Of a stretch of 64,000 nt of DNA, positions 49,566 to 59,351 are shown piece by piece. A model generated the notes under the pieces. That model saw nothing but the letters and a program-made list of their open reading frames with translations, did no database searches and was not told where the DNA came from. Position numbers and translations under genes: made by a program. This DNA is from Streptomyces fuscigenes (GTDB lineage: Bacteria > Actinomycetota > Actinomycetes > Streptomycetales > Streptomycetaceae), in the NCBI RefSeq assembly GCF_021556455.1, contig NZ_JAKGCV010000002.1, forward strand, positions 1 to 64,000, read 5' to 3'. Each line of letters starts with the position of its first letter. Position 1 is the stretch's first letter.

Positions 49566-50170
49566 GTCCGGGCCTCCAGACAATCACGCAGATGGCGCAG
49601 TCCTTGCCGCAATCGCGATTTGATCGTGCCCGTAGGCGCTGCCAGGGAATGAGCGACCTCGGCATAGGTCAGGCCCTCGTAGTAGGCCAGCATCAGTGGC
49701 ACGCGCAGCTGCTCTGTCAGCTCGGCCACACAACGAAAGACCAGACGGTGCTCCTCTCGCACCTCCACCTCTTCGCCGACGGTGTCGAAAGGCCGCTCCT
49801 GCTCGCAGGCCACACTGCGCAGCTCCCGGGCCCTTGCCGCGACGGCGGTGCGTACGCGGTCCACGGCGCGGCGATGCGCCAGGGTGAGCACCAGGCTTCG
49901 CGCTGCACCCCTCTCCGGATCAAATCTGTCCGCGGTACGCCAGACCTCCACCATCACTTCCTGGGTCACCTCCTCCGCTTGAGCCCGGTCCCGCAGCACC
50001 CGGAAAACCAAGCTCATCACCGGACCGGCGAAAGCGTCGTAAACACCCGCGAATGCCTCTGCGTCCCCGTTACCCACCCGGGTGAGCAGTGCGTTAACCC
50101 GGGCATCTTCTGGATCCCGTCGGCATGCATACGAGTCGCGGCCCGACTCCGCGTCGCTTCCACGATCCAT
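49562..50170 (-). CDS. ECF sigma factor, SigK-like
   Basis: A 202-residue sigma-70 family protein. Region 2 is FAGVYDAFAGPVMSLVFRVL, then AEEVTQEVMVEVWRTADRF; region 4 is LTEQLRVPLMLAYYEGLTYAEVA, then GTIKSRLRQGLRHLRDCL. The ATG at 50170 has GAGGAG five bases upstream and is preferred to a GTG two codons earlier. It is followed by its anti-sigma gene. The promoter region contains a perfect palindrome at 50294-50309. Confidence 0.9.
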   Translation of the reverse strand: MDRGSDAESGRDSYACRRDPEDARVNALLTRVGNGDAEAFAGVYDAFAGPVMSLVFRVLRDRAQAEEVTQEVMVEVWRTADRFDPERGAARSLVLTLAHRRAVDRVRTAVAARARELRSVACEQERPFDTVGEEVEVREEHRLVFRCVAELTEQLRVPLMLAYYEGLTYAEVAHSLAAPTGTIKSRLRQGLRHLRDCLEART

Positions 50171-50920
50171 CGCCACTCCTCAGTGCTCTGTTCGAGACTG
50201 GTGCCTCTCGGGGAGCAGCGCACGTGCTCAAGAGCCGTCTGCCTGACAAAATCACCTTTCTGGGGTTTCCGCAGATCAGGAGGAGTCGGAACGGGTTAAA
50301 TCTTTAACCTGTTGTTCGTAGCTGGAGTCCCTGAAGATGAAGATCGTCCCGGCTGCAGTACCTGTCCGCTCCTGGCCTGTGCTGGAGCGGCTCTCTTTCG
50401 GTCCAGCACGGCAGGCACCTGCCATGGCGCCGGCACGGTGCAGAACAACCACCAGTTCCTTGGAGAATTGCACACAGCGCCTGGGCGCGGTCAGGACGCC
50501 GATCGATCACTGACCACGCACAGTCACGCACAGTGCTGACCGAACCGTCGTCGAGAACGAAACATCCCCTCCCGGTAAGGCTATGAGCTGGCACATGCTC
50601 GTAGCGGGCCAGAACGCCGGGCCTGCTGCACGGAAACCTCGGTAGCTTGCGCGGACGACGACGGCCGCTGGAACCGGTTTCGCTGAGAGTTCGCGCACAC
50701 GGCATCCGTCCTCCTCGTGGCTCCGAACCATCTGTAGAGGCGGCCGCCGAACGGTCGCCGCACTCCGACGTGTATGAGGGGGATCCTCATGAACCCATGG
50801 CCGTTCCGCGCTACGTACTACTCGGCTTCGTCGTGATGCCGAGAAATACGGCCGTCGGAACTTGGATCAACCAACGTCACCGACATGCGTCCCCTCGGAA
50901 TTCATAGTGAAGAGCAGCCG
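50171..50920. other. divergent intergenic region, sigma factor to PPTase
   Basis: About 750 bases without a convincing gene. The only clear structure is the palindrome at 50294-50309; several frames are open but lack ribosome sites and family similarity. Confidence 0.4.
50294..50309. promoter_or_regulatory. palindrome upstream of sigma factor gene
   Basis: GGTTAAATCTTTAACC has perfect 7-base arms around a 2-base centre, about 125 bases upstream of the sigma gene and unusually AT-rich for this genome. It may be an operator or overlap a promoter. Confidence 0.4.
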
Positions 50921-51649
50921 ATGATGATGGAGCAGATCACCCCGCCCCAAGCCTCCGTGTCCGAAGCGTTCGGCGATCCGGCCGACGTGGGTCTCTTCGC
51001 GGAGGAAGAGGCAGTCGTTCGTGGTGCCGTGGATGCCAGGAGGCGGGAGTTCGCCACCGTTCGGTGGTGTGCTCGCAGAGCCCTCGCTGACCTTGGTGAG
51101 GATGCTGTCCCCGTGCTGCCGTGTGCGGATGGTGCGCCCGAGTGGCCGGGAACGCTCCTCGGCAGCCTTACGCACTGCAGCGGCTACCGAGCCGCGGTAG
51201 TGGGAAGGGCCACGGATTTCCTCATGCTCGGCATCGACGCGGAACCACATGCCCCGCTGCCAGAGGACACTCTCCCCCTCATCGCGCGGCCTGCTGAGCG
51301 CCGCCGTCTGCGTGCCCTTGCGGCAGTGGACTCTGCGGTCCATTGGGACCGTCTGCTGTTCTGCATGAAGGAGGCCGTCTTCAAGGCGTGGTGCCCGTTC
51401 AGCGGCCAGGAGCTCGACTTCGGCGACGCCGATTTCACGATCGACTCTCAGACTGGAACTTTCGCGGCCCGGGTCCTCTCCCCGCCCTACCTTACCGAGG
51501 GCCCCCGACGTGACAGCCTTTGCGGCCGATGGATGGTTTGTGACGGCTTGGCGCTTACTCTGATCGCCGTACCGGTCACCCAAGAGGCGGAACAGAAGGG
51601 GCGGATCAGCGCCGCACGGGAGCCGCACATTGCAAGAGGCGCAGCGTGA
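50921..51649 (+). CDS. 4'-phosphopantetheinyl transferase, Sfp/EntD type
   Basis: A 242-residue enzyme that moves phosphopantetheine from CoA to carrier-domain serines. The metal-binding and catalytic motifs are LGIDAEPH and FCMKEAVFKAW, with LTHCSGYRAAVV as the third family segment. It precedes the diaminopropionate-type synthetase operon by about 1.2 kb and presumably activates its two carrier domains and those of the 22-35 kb NRPS. The start at 50921 is the first of three successive ATGs; a start at 50885 is possible. Confidence 0.9.
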   Translation: MMMEQITPPQASVSEAFGDPADVGLFAEEEAVVRGAVDARRREFATVRWCARRALADLGEDAVPVLPCADGAPEWPGTLLGSLTHCSGYRAAVVGRATDFLMLGIDAEPHAPLPEDTLPLIARPAERRRLRALAAVDSAVHWDRLLFCMKEAVFKAWCPFSGQELDFGDADFTIDSQTGTFAARVLSPPYLTEGPRRDSLCGRWMVCDGLALTLIAVPVTQEAEQKGRISAAREPHIARGAA

Positions 51650-51884
51650 TCATCCATCTGGCGACCGACGACGTCGGCCGGCTGACGAGGACCAACAGCT
51701 ACGTCAGGGCACACGACCGATGACGCCGGATGACACCCGAGGACTGACCAGTCTCCGCATCACGAAATCGCCGGTGGCCCTCGAGCATCGGCTTCCGCCG
51801 CGCTGGATGACCGCACGGATGACCGGTTCTTTCCCGGTTCGCATGTGCAGCCATGAACGCTGAGCCAACCGCTTTCCCATCGGC

Positions 51885-52289
51885 TCAGCCGAGCGCGGTC
51901 GCGTCAAAGGCGACGTGGACGGTCTTGCCACCGATGGCAGGAACCACAGTCAGGTTTCCGCCGAGTTTCGCGATCAGGATCATGCCGTAACCGCCCCATT
52001 CCCCTGGATGGCTGCTCGGCTCGGGAAGGCTCTCGCTCTGGTCTTTCACCGCGATGTCAAGGCGTCCGCACCGGTCGATAAGGGTCAGGACGCAGGGGCC
52101 ACGGCTATGCCGCACCGCATTGGTCACCAGTTCCGAGACGATCATTTCCGCGTCAGCGATCCGAGCGGAATCTGTTTCGCGGGCAACCAGCCACCGACTC
52201 ACGATGTGCCGGGCGACGGCCGGACTGTGCAAGCCGTACGGCAGGGCGACATGGCGGTCGCAAGTGGATTCGGTCGAGGTGGTCGGCAT
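51885..52289 (-). CDS. RsbW-like ATP-binding regulatory protein
   Basis: A 134-residue GHKL ATPase. The N box is SELVTNAVRHSRGP and the G2-like segment is WGGYGMILIAKLGG, with AVKDQSESLP as the G1 position. It is a single-domain anti-sigma-type kinase of the class abundant in Streptomyces. No STAS gene is adjacent. It is convergent with the PPTase across about 235 bases. Confidence 0.78.
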   Translation of the reverse strand: MPTTSTESTCDRHVALPYGLHSPAVARHIVSRWLVARETDSARIADAEMIVSELVTNAVRHSRGPCVLTLIDRCGRLDIAVKDQSESLPEPSSHPGEWGGYGMILIAKLGGNLTVVPAIGGKTVHVAFDATALG

Positions 52290-52895
52290 GACGACCTCCT
52301 GAGGAGATGGTACGTACGCGCTGTCTGTGAGGGATTCGTTGCCGAGATGACGGTGGATGAAGAGCCGTCACCACCGACCGGGCCTCTGGACGCAGGCGAG
52401 TCAGCGCTATCGCAAGGCAGATGAGGCCGGCGCAGAGGCGTGTGAAGCTACTGGCCGGAGGAACTCGCCACTACTCGCCGGACAGGGCGGCATACCAGCC
52501 GACTCTGCATCCTCTGTTCCGTGTTCGCTACCACAGACGGTGTGTGGATGAAATCTGCGCCAGCACTTCTTGCAGGGTCAGCTCGCGAAAGCCTCGTCCG
52601 CCCATGACGCCGAAACCACGGTGCTGGCACGTAGCTCGGGTTGCGAAGCTGGGGAAGATCGATCGTCGACACCAGGCGCGGGCTCGCTCTCCGAATACGC
52701 TGCAACGCTGGCATCTCGCCTTACCGACTGGCATCCACACCGTGATCACCGCGCTGCGGAACTCGCACATCGACGTCCCCCGGTGAAACACAGGCATGAT
52801 CAAATAAATCTGGAATTCATCTCATACCGCGCCCGCCTGGCGACGAATACCTGGCAAGAGAGCAGGACATCGGCGAGAGTGCAGGGAGAGTCCTC
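52290..52895. other. promoter region of the diaminopropionate-type operon
   Basis: About 600 bases between divergent genes without a recognisable protein. The last 110 bases are relatively AT-rich (ATCAAATAAATCTGGAATTC around 52799) and probably hold the operon promoter. Confidence 0.4.
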
Positions 52896-55433
52896 ATGAC
52901 GGCGCAGCGGTTCGAGACCGGCCCGCCGGCCATCACTCGGCAGACGCCACGCGCGGATCCCAGCGGTGCCGGTACGGACGACAGGCTCGCCCGGCTGCTC
53001 GCAGACGTGGCCCACCTGGATCAGGTGCCTCTCGACAGTCACTTCTTCAACGACCTGGGGGCCGATTCCCTGGTCATGGCACACTTCTGCGCCCGGGTGA
53101 GGAAGCGCCCGGATCTGCCGTCCATTTCCATGCGCGACATATACCGCCATCCGACCATCAACGGTCTGACAGAGGCACTCACGCCTCCAGCGCCGGCAGT
53201 CTCCGCTCAGGAGGATCGAGCCGCGACTCCCGTCGAGGACGATCACCGCGAGGATCACCGGCACGCTCCGACAGGACGGCCGCACTACATCCTCTGCGCC
53301 GTGCTGCAGCTGCTGAGTTTCCTCGGCTACGCATCCTTCCTCGCCTTCGTGACCACACGGGGCTACGACTGGGTCTCCGCGGGTACGGGACTCTTCGACC
53401 CCTACGTACGGTCCGTCGAGTTCGGTGCGTCGCTGCTCCTTGTTCTGTGTGCTCTGCCCGTGATCGCCAAGTGGTTGTTGGTCGGCAAATGGAAAACACA
53501 GCGTTTTCGCGTCTGGAGCCTCGCCTACGTCCGTTTCTGGCTCGTCAAAACACTCATCCGGTCCAGCCCGATGGTCCTGTTCGCCGGATCACCCCTCTAC
53601 CCGCTCTATCTCAGGGCGTTGGGTGCACGCATCGGGCGGGGCGTGACTCTCCTGTCTCGCAGCGTGCCTGTGTGCACGGACCTGCTGACGATCGGCGACA
53701 AGAGTATCGTCCGCAAGGACTCGCTGGTCAGCTGTTACCGTGCCCGTGACGGTGCCATCGAGACGGGCCCGGTCACCCTGGGCTCGAACGCGGTCGTCAG
53801 CGAAGCGACCGTGCTGGACATCGGGTCGTCCCTGGGCGACGACTCCCAGCTCGGTCACGCCTCCTCCCTCCACACCGGCCAGAGGGTCCCGGACGGCGAG
53901 CACTGGCACGGTTCTCCCGCCCAACCCGCGGATGCCGACTTCCAGAACGTGGAACCCGCCCGGTGCGGCACCGGACGGCGCGCGGTCAACGGCGTTGTCC
54001 TGCTGCTCATGTCGGTGCTCGTGTACGTGCCGCTGGCCGTCGGCTTTCTGGACGCCGTGCTTTCCCGGGTCCTGGAGGGCTCCGCACTGCTGCAGCAGGC
54101 ACAGGCCGCCCTCACCGGATGGATGCCTTACGTCGACGCACTGGTGATCACGGCCGTGACCTTCTCCGGTGCCGTACTCGCCGGCCTGGCAGCCGTGGCC
54201 ACCGTCCCACGACTGCTCAGCAAGTTCCTCACCCCGGGCCGCACGTATCCGCTCTTCGGATTCCACCACGGTCTCCACCGGGCCATCGTCCTGCTCGGCA
54301 ACCGAATCTCCCTCACCCGCCTGTTCGGCGACAGCTCCGGCATCGTGCACTACCTGCGCTGGCTCGGTTACGACCTCTCCCGAGTGGAGCAGACGGGTTC
54401 GAACTTCGGAACCCGGGTCAAGCAGGAGAGCCCCTTCGTGAGCGCGGTCGGTACCGGCACCATGGTGGCCGACGGCCTGTCCCTCCTCAACGCCGACTAC
54501 TCCAGCACTTCCTTCCGCCTGTCGCGGACATCGATCGGGGCGCACAACTTCCTCGGCAACCGAATTGCCTACCCTTCGCGAGGCAGGACCGGCGACAACT
54601 GCCTCCTGGCGACCAAGGTGATGGTCCCCGTCGACGGGCCGCTCCGCCAGGACGTGGGCCTGCTCGGGTCGCCGAGCTTCGAGATCCCGCGGACAGTACT
54701 GCGGGACAGCACTTTCGACGAGCTCAAAGAAGGGGAGAACCTGCGAGTTCGTCTCGGAGCGAAGAACCGTCACAACGTGCTTACCATGTTGTGGTATCTG
54801 TTCACGGGATGGCTGTTCTTCTTCTGCGTCACCGTCCTCTTCGGCTTTGCGGCGAGCCTGTACCCGCAGTGGGGAACTGGCGCCATCATCGCGGCGAACG
54901 TCGTCGTCCTGCCGTTCACACTCCTCTACTTCGTCCTGGTCGAGCGGGTCGTGACGATGCTGCATCCTCTGCGGCCTCTGTTCTGCTCGATCTACGACCG
55001 CCGATTCTGGCGCCGTGAGCGGTACTGGAAAGTCCCGTCCGAGACCTATCTGCAGGCGCTCAACGGCACACCGTTCAAGAACGTCGTGTTGCGGCTGCTC
55101 GGTTCTCGCATCGGTGCACGCGTCTTCGACGACGGCTGCAGCTTCACCGAACGCCCGATGGTTACCGTCGGGGACGACTGCACACTCAACGCGGGAAGTA
55201 TCGTGCAGTGCCACTCCCAGGAGGACGGCACGTTCAAGTCGGACCGCAGCGCGATCGGCTCCGACTGCACCCTCGGCGTGGGCGCACTCGTCCACTACGG
55301 CGTGACGATCGGTGACGGAGCAGCACTGGCGGCGGACTCCTTCCTGATGAAGGGCGAAACCGTCCCCGAGCACGCCCGCTGGACAGGCAATCCCGCACAC
55401 CCCGAACTCGACTGCACGGGAGGCGACCTGTGA
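52896..55433 (+). CDS. Pls-like membrane synthetase: carrier domain, six membrane spans, three LbH-type domains, no adenylation domain
   Basis: An 845-residue protein. Residues of about 20-95 are a carrier domain with the phosphopantetheine site LGADSLVMAHF. Then pairs of membrane segments (about 130-200, 365-455 and 630-700) alternate with three soluble domains rich in left-handed beta-helix hexapeptides (for example GPVTLGSNAVVSEATVLDIG and TVGDDCTLNAGSIVQ). This is the C-terminal plan of epsilon-poly-L-lysine synthetase Pls, whose tandem domains condense monomers at the membrane. Pls carries its own adenylation domain at the front; here that part is missing and an adenylation protein is encoded next. 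The ATG follows GGGAGAG. First gene of a five-gene operon. Confidence 0.87.
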   Translation: MTAQRFETGPPAITRQTPRADPSGAGTDDRLARLLADVAHLDQVPLDSHFFNDLGADSLVMAHFCARVRKRPDLPSISMRDIYRHPTINGLTEALTPPAPAVSAQEDRAATPVEDDHREDHRHAPTGRPHYILCAVLQLLSFLGYASFLAFVTTRGYDWVSAGTGLFDPYVRSVEFGASLLLVLCALPVIAKWLLVGKWKTQRFRVWSLAYVRFWLVKTLIRSSPMVLFAGSPLYPLYLRALGARIGRGVTLLSRSVPVCTDLLTIGDKSIVRKDSLVSCYRARDGAIETGPVTLGSNAVVSEATVLDIGSSLGDDSQLGHASSLHTGQRVPDGEHWHGSPAQPADADFQNVEPARCGTGRRAVNGVVLLLMSVLVYVPLAVGFLDAVLSRVLEGSALLQQAQAALTGWMPYVDALVITAVTFSGAVLAGLAAVATVPRLLSKFLTPGRTYPLFGFHHGLHRAIVLLGNRISLTRLFGDSSGIVHYLRWLGYDLSRVEQTGSNFGTRVKQESPFVSAVGTGTMVADGLSLLNADYSSTSFRLSRTSIGAHNFLGNRIAYPSRGRTGDNCLLATKVMVPVDGPLRQDVGLLGSPSFEIPRTVLRDSTFDELKEGENLRVRLGAKNRHNVLTMLWYLFTGWLFFFCVTVLFGFAASLYPQWGTGAIIAANVVVLPFTLLYFVLVERVVTMLHPLRPLFCSIYDRRFWRRERYWKVPSETYLQALNGTPFKNVVLRLLGSRIGARVFDDGCSFTERPMVTVGDDCTLNAGSIVQCHSQEDGTFKSDRSAIGSDCTLGVGALVHYGVTIGDGAALAADSFLMKGETVPEHARWTGNPAHPELDCTGGDL

Positions 55434-58258
55434 TGGCGCCCATCGCAAGCAGCGGACACAGCCCAGGACAAAGCGCCTCGTCCCATGACGGCTTCACTGC
55501 CGTACCGCGATGGTGCCATTCCCCCGTGCGCGGCACAGCGGAGCACATCATCTCCCTCCCCGACGGTGTCACCGCGGCCCTGCGCCGACGGGCCGGTGAA
55601 CTCGGCGTACCACTCACGGCCGTCTTCCTGGCCGCGCACGTGAAGGTGCTGGCCCTGCTCTCCGGAGATCCCCTCGTCCGCAGCGGAATCATGCCTCCGG
55701 GCCGCGACGGAACACTGTCCTTGGAGCTCACGGTCCATCCCGGAACCTGGCATGAACTGGTACTGGCCGTGCAGCAGGCCGGGCTGACCGCCCTACCTAC
55801 CTACGCCCCATCCGGCTCCACCCCCGACGTGGTGTTCGACGCATCCGGGCGCGAACCCGACCTCCCCGCCGAGGACTCCGTTCTCAGGATCTCGGCAGAA
55901 GGTCAAGACGGACGTTACGTCCTGCGGTTGCGTTACCGGACCGACGCACTGGACGCGGATTGCGCCGCCCGGATCGGCGGCTACCACCTCACGGCACTCG
56001 AACAGATTGCCTTCGCCGTGGACACTCCGCATGATCAGAGCACCTTGCTGTCCCCTGAGGAACTCCACTTCCAGCTCCACAAGCTCGCCGGACCGGACCG
56101 TGCGCTGCCGGACTCTCGCTTCCACGAACTCTTCGAAGAGCAAGCCCGCCGGCACCCGGACGCGATCGCCATCGTGTATGGAGGCCGGTCGTGGACGTAC
56201 CAGGACCTCGACCGACGAGCCAACCGGCTCGCACATGCCCTGCTCGACGAGGGCCTGTGTCCCGAGGATGCCGTCGCCGTGGTGACCGAGCGGGACCTGA
56301 GCTGGACAGCCGCCGTCCTCGCCGTACTCAAGGCAGGCGGCGCCTACCTGCCCATCGACCCCCAGTGCCCGCCCGAACGCCTGGCCACCATGCTCACCCG
56401 CGCCGGCTGTGCGCACGTCCTCACCGAGCCGCAATCCTCGACGAACCTGAAGGGGGCTCTTGCGGCTCTCCCCCGTGTCCGGCAGCTGCTCGTGCCGGAC
56501 CTCACCGAGCACCCCGGCAACGACACATCACCCAGCATCGAGACCCGAGCCGGCCAACTCGCCTACGTCTTCTTCACGTCCGGATCCACCGGCGAGCCCA
56601 AGGGCGCCATGTGTGAGCACGCGGGCCTGCTGAACCACCTCTTCGCGAAGATCGACGATCTGGGCATCGACGCGTACTCGGTCGTGGCGCAGACCGCGTC
56701 GCAGTGCTTCGACATCTCACTGTGGCAACTGCTCGCCCCGCTGATGACCGGCGGACGGACTGTGCTCGTCGAGCAGGAGGCGGTCCTCGATGCGGACCGG
56801 TTCCTGGACACGATCGTCGAGGGCCGCGTCACCGTCCTCCAGGTCGTGCCCTCGTACCTCGACGTCATCCTGACCACCCTCGAACACAGCTTTCGCGCCC
56901 TGCCCGACCTGCTGTGCGTCTCGGTCACCGGCGAGGCACTCAGGAACGAACTCGTGCAGCGCTGGTTCACGACCGGGCCCGGTATCCGCCTCGTCAACGC
57001 CTACGGACTGACGGAGACATCGGACGACACCAACCACGAGGTGATGGACCATCCGCCCCGCAGCGGCCGAGTCCCACTCGGTCGTCCCGTGAACAACGTC
57101 AGCGTCTACGTAGTCGATGATCACCTCGTGCCGGTCCCGCTCGGTGCCCCCGGCGCCCTCGTCTTCTCCGGGATCTGCGTCGGCCGCGGATATGTCAACG
57201 ACACCGAACGTACCCGACTCGCCTACCGGCCAGATCCCTACCGTCCGGAACAACGCCTCTTCCTCAGCGGTGACTTCGGGCGGTGGCTCCCCGACGGAAA
57301 GCTGGAATTTCTCGGCCGCCGGGACACACAGGTGAAAATACGCGGGTTCCGCGTCGAGATCGGCGAAATCGAGAACACGTTGCTGCGGGTCCCAGACGTC
57401 CGCGACGGCGCCGTCGTGGTGAACGGACCGGAGAGCCGCCGCCGGCTGACCGCATTCTGCACGAGCGGGAGCACGCTCACCGACAAGCACCTGCGCCGCC
57501 GACTCGGAGACCTGCTGCCCGCCTACATGATCCCGTCGACCTTCCACCAGTTGCACACCCTGCCGCTGACCTCCAACGGCAAGACCGACAGGAGCGCTCT
57601 GGCCACGCTCGCCGACAAACTGAGCACGGCCGACGACGCGCCCACGCACCACCGGACACCGACAGAGCATCGGCTCGCGGCAGCTTGGGCATCCGTACTC
57701 GACACGGCACCCGAGGAGATCGGCCCCGGCGACAACTTCTTCGACCTGGGGGGCACTTCTCTGTCGGCCGTGCGACTGGCCGTCCTTCTGGACAGGGCGA
57801 TCTGCCTCCGCGACCTGGCCGGCCATCCGACGCTGGCCGGCCTGGCCCGGTTGATGGACACCCGCACCGGCACAGCATCCGACGTCCTGCGGCCTCTGCT
57901 CGTCCCGAACGGACCTACGCAGGCAGCCGTGATCTGCTTCAACGACACCGACGGGACCCAGACAGATTTCCGGCCCCTGGCCGAAGCCCTGCGACGCTGC
58001 CGCAGCCGAAACGCCGACAAGGTGTCCGTACACGTCGCCCGGCAACCGGACGCCGCGCGCGTCGCCAGGGAGATCGCCCGGATCCACGCACCCTGGATTC
58101 TTCTCTGGGGCTACGGCTCCGGCAAGGGAACCGCCGAGGAGACGGCAACCGCCATGCAACAACAACAGACATACCCCAGCAGCTCACTCCTGTTCGCACA
58201 CTCTTGCGAAGAGGCCGCCGAGACCGCACTCCGCGCAGTCACCCCACCGGCTGAATGA
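55430..58258 (+). CDS. NRPS-like protein: partial C, A, T, degenerate TE-like tail
   Basis: A 942-residue protein. Residues of about 30-190 resemble only the C-terminal lobe of a condensation domain, with no HHxxxDG. The adenylation domain (about 200-720, YVFFTSGSTGEPKG) and carrier domain (about 740-800, FFDLGGTSLS) are complete. The tail, 825-942, begins like a thioesterase (AAVICFNDTDGTQTDFRPLAEAL), but the nucleophile elbow reads WGYGSGKG, so catalysis is doubtful. My reading of the pocket is D-I-W-Q-S-T-A-D-D-K; the acidic pair could hold a second amino group, fitting diaminopropionate. It overlaps the previous gene by four bases and probably charges its carrier domain or its own. Confidence 0.85.
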   Translation: MMAPIASSGHSPGQSASSHDGFTAVPRWCHSPVRGTAEHIISLPDGVTAALRRRAGELGVPLTAVFLAAHVKVLALLSGDPLVRSGIMPPGRDGTLSLELTVHPGTWHELVLAVQQAGLTALPTYAPSGSTPDVVFDASGREPDLPAEDSVLRISAEGQDGRYVLRLRYRTDALDADCAARIGGYHLTALEQIAFAVDTPHDQSTLLSPEELHFQLHKLAGPDRALPDSRFHELFEEQARRHPDAIAIVYGGRSWTYQDLDRRANRLAHALLDEGLCPEDAVAVVTERDLSWTAAVLAVLKAGGAYLPIDPQCPPERLATMLTRAGCAHVLTEPQSSTNLKGALAALPRVRQLLVPDLTEHPGNDTSPSIETRAGQLAYVFFTSGSTGEPKGAMCEHAGLLNHLFAKIDDLGIDAYSVVAQTASQCFDISLWQLLAPLMTGGRTVLVEQEAVLDADRFLDTIVEGRVTVLQVVPSYLDVILTTLEHSFRALPDLLCVSVTGEALRNELVQRWFTTGPGIRLVNAYGLTETSDDTNHEVMDHPPRSGRVPLGRPVNNVSVYVVDDHLVPVPLGAPGALVFSGICVGRGYVNDTERTRLAYRPDPYRPEQRLFLSGDFGRWLPDGKLEFLGRRDTQVKIRGFRVEIGEIENTLLRVPDVRDGAVVVNGPESRRRLTAFCTSGSTLTDKHLRRRLGDLLPAYMIPSTFHQLHTLPLTSNGKTDRSALATLADKLSTADDAPTHHRTPTEHRLAAAWASVLDTAPEEIGPGDNFFDLGGTSLSAVRLAVLLDRAICLRDLAGHPTLAGLARLMDTRTGTASDVLRPLLVPNGPTQAAVICFNDTDGTQTDFRPLAEALRRCRSRNADKVSVHVARQPDAARVAREIARIHAPWILLWGYGSGKGTAEETATAMQQQQTYPSSSLLFAHSCEEAAETALRAVTPPAE

Positions 58259-58298
58259 AGAAGCCCAACCCGAACAACCGCATCTCGAGGAGAGCGCC

Positions 58299-59351
58299 AT
58301 GCTGTCCCAACTGTTCCGCAAGCACACCGATCCCCCTACAGCACCACCTGCAGCCGAAGCGCCCGCCGTCTCGGCCGTCGCCCCCCGCCCTTCCGACGAA
58401 CTTCCGGTCATGGAGGCATCCGAGAGCGCCGACCCGGCAGCCTGGACGGGAGAGCGGGGCGAGACGCTGCACGACCTCGTCACCGCCCACGGCGCGGTCA
58501 GGATCCACGGCCTCGGCCTGCACAACGTCACCGACGTCCAAGCGGTCCTCCATCGGCTGACGGACCACCCCGTAACCGAACGAGAGGCATTCGCCGCCCG
58601 CGACCGCTACATGCAAGGCGTCTACTCCTCCTCGGCCTGGCCCGCCAACCAACCGATGTGCATGCACCATGAGCTGAGCTACACCACGCAGTGCCCGAGC
58701 CTGCTGCTCTTCGCCTGCCTCAGCCCGCCCACCGTCGGCGGCGCCACCGCCACTGCCGACGCGACCGCCGTGCTACGAGCACTGCCCACCGACCTTGTCG
58801 ACCGCTTCCAGCAGGAAGGATGGCTGCTCACCCGCACCTACAACAACGAGATCGGCGCCACGCTGAGCGATTCGTTCGGCACCGACGACCACGACGCCGT
58901 CGAGGCGTACTGCCGCGCCAACGCCGTCGACTGGTCCTGGCAACCAGACGGGTCACTGCGCACCCGGCAGCACCGGAGTGCCGTGGTGCGCCACCCGGTC
59001 TCCGGCCGGCCCTGCTGGTTCAACCAGATCGCGTTCCTCAACGAGTGGACCATGGCCCCGGACGTCCGGGAGTTCCTGGTCGAGGAGTACGGTCCCGACG
59101 ACCTCCCCTTCAACACCCGCTACGGCAACGGCGATCCCGTGCCGCCGGACGTCGTCGAACAGATCAACAACACTTACCGGGAGCACACCGTAAGCGCACC
59201 CTGGCAGGCCGGGGACCTGATGATCGTAGACAACATCCGCACCGCACACAGCCGGGAGGCGTACGAGGGACCCCGCAACGTCGTGGTCGCCATGGCGGAC
59301 GCCGTGCTTCCCGACCGCCTCGCGCCGCCGATCAGGAGGGCAGCCGCATGA
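58299..59351 (+). CDS. Fe(II)/2-oxoglutarate dioxygenase, SyrP/TauD-type
   Basis: A 350-residue oxygenase. The iron-binding HxE is MCMHHELSYT, the distal His and the 2-oxoglutarate Arg are in TAHSREAYEGPRNVVVAMAD. The central FNQIAFLNEW and FACLSPPTVGGATATAD are typical of SyrP-like beta-hydroxylases found in peptide clusters, some of which act on carrier-bound residues. It probably hydroxylates diaminopropionate, free or carrier-bound. A Pro/Ala-rich N-terminal 40 residues is not conserved. GAGGAGAGCGCC precedes the ATG. It couples to sbnB by a four-base overlap. Confidence 0.87.
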   Translation: MLSQLFRKHTDPPTAPPAAEAPAVSAVAPRPSDELPVMEASESADPAAWTGERGETLHDLVTAHGAVRIHGLGLHNVTDVQAVLHRLTDHPVTEREAFAARDRYMQGVYSSSAWPANQPMCMHHELSYTTQCPSLLLFACLSPPTVGGATATADATAVLRALPTDLVDRFQQEGWLLTRTYNNEIGATLSDSFGTDDHDAVEAYCRANAVDWSWQPDGSLRTRQHRSAVVRHPVSGRPCWFNQIAFLNEWTMAPDVREFLVEEYGPDDLPFNTRYGNGDPVPPDVVEQINNTYREHTVSAPWQAGDLMIVDNIRTAHSREAYEGPRNVVVAMADAVLPDRLAPPIRRAAA

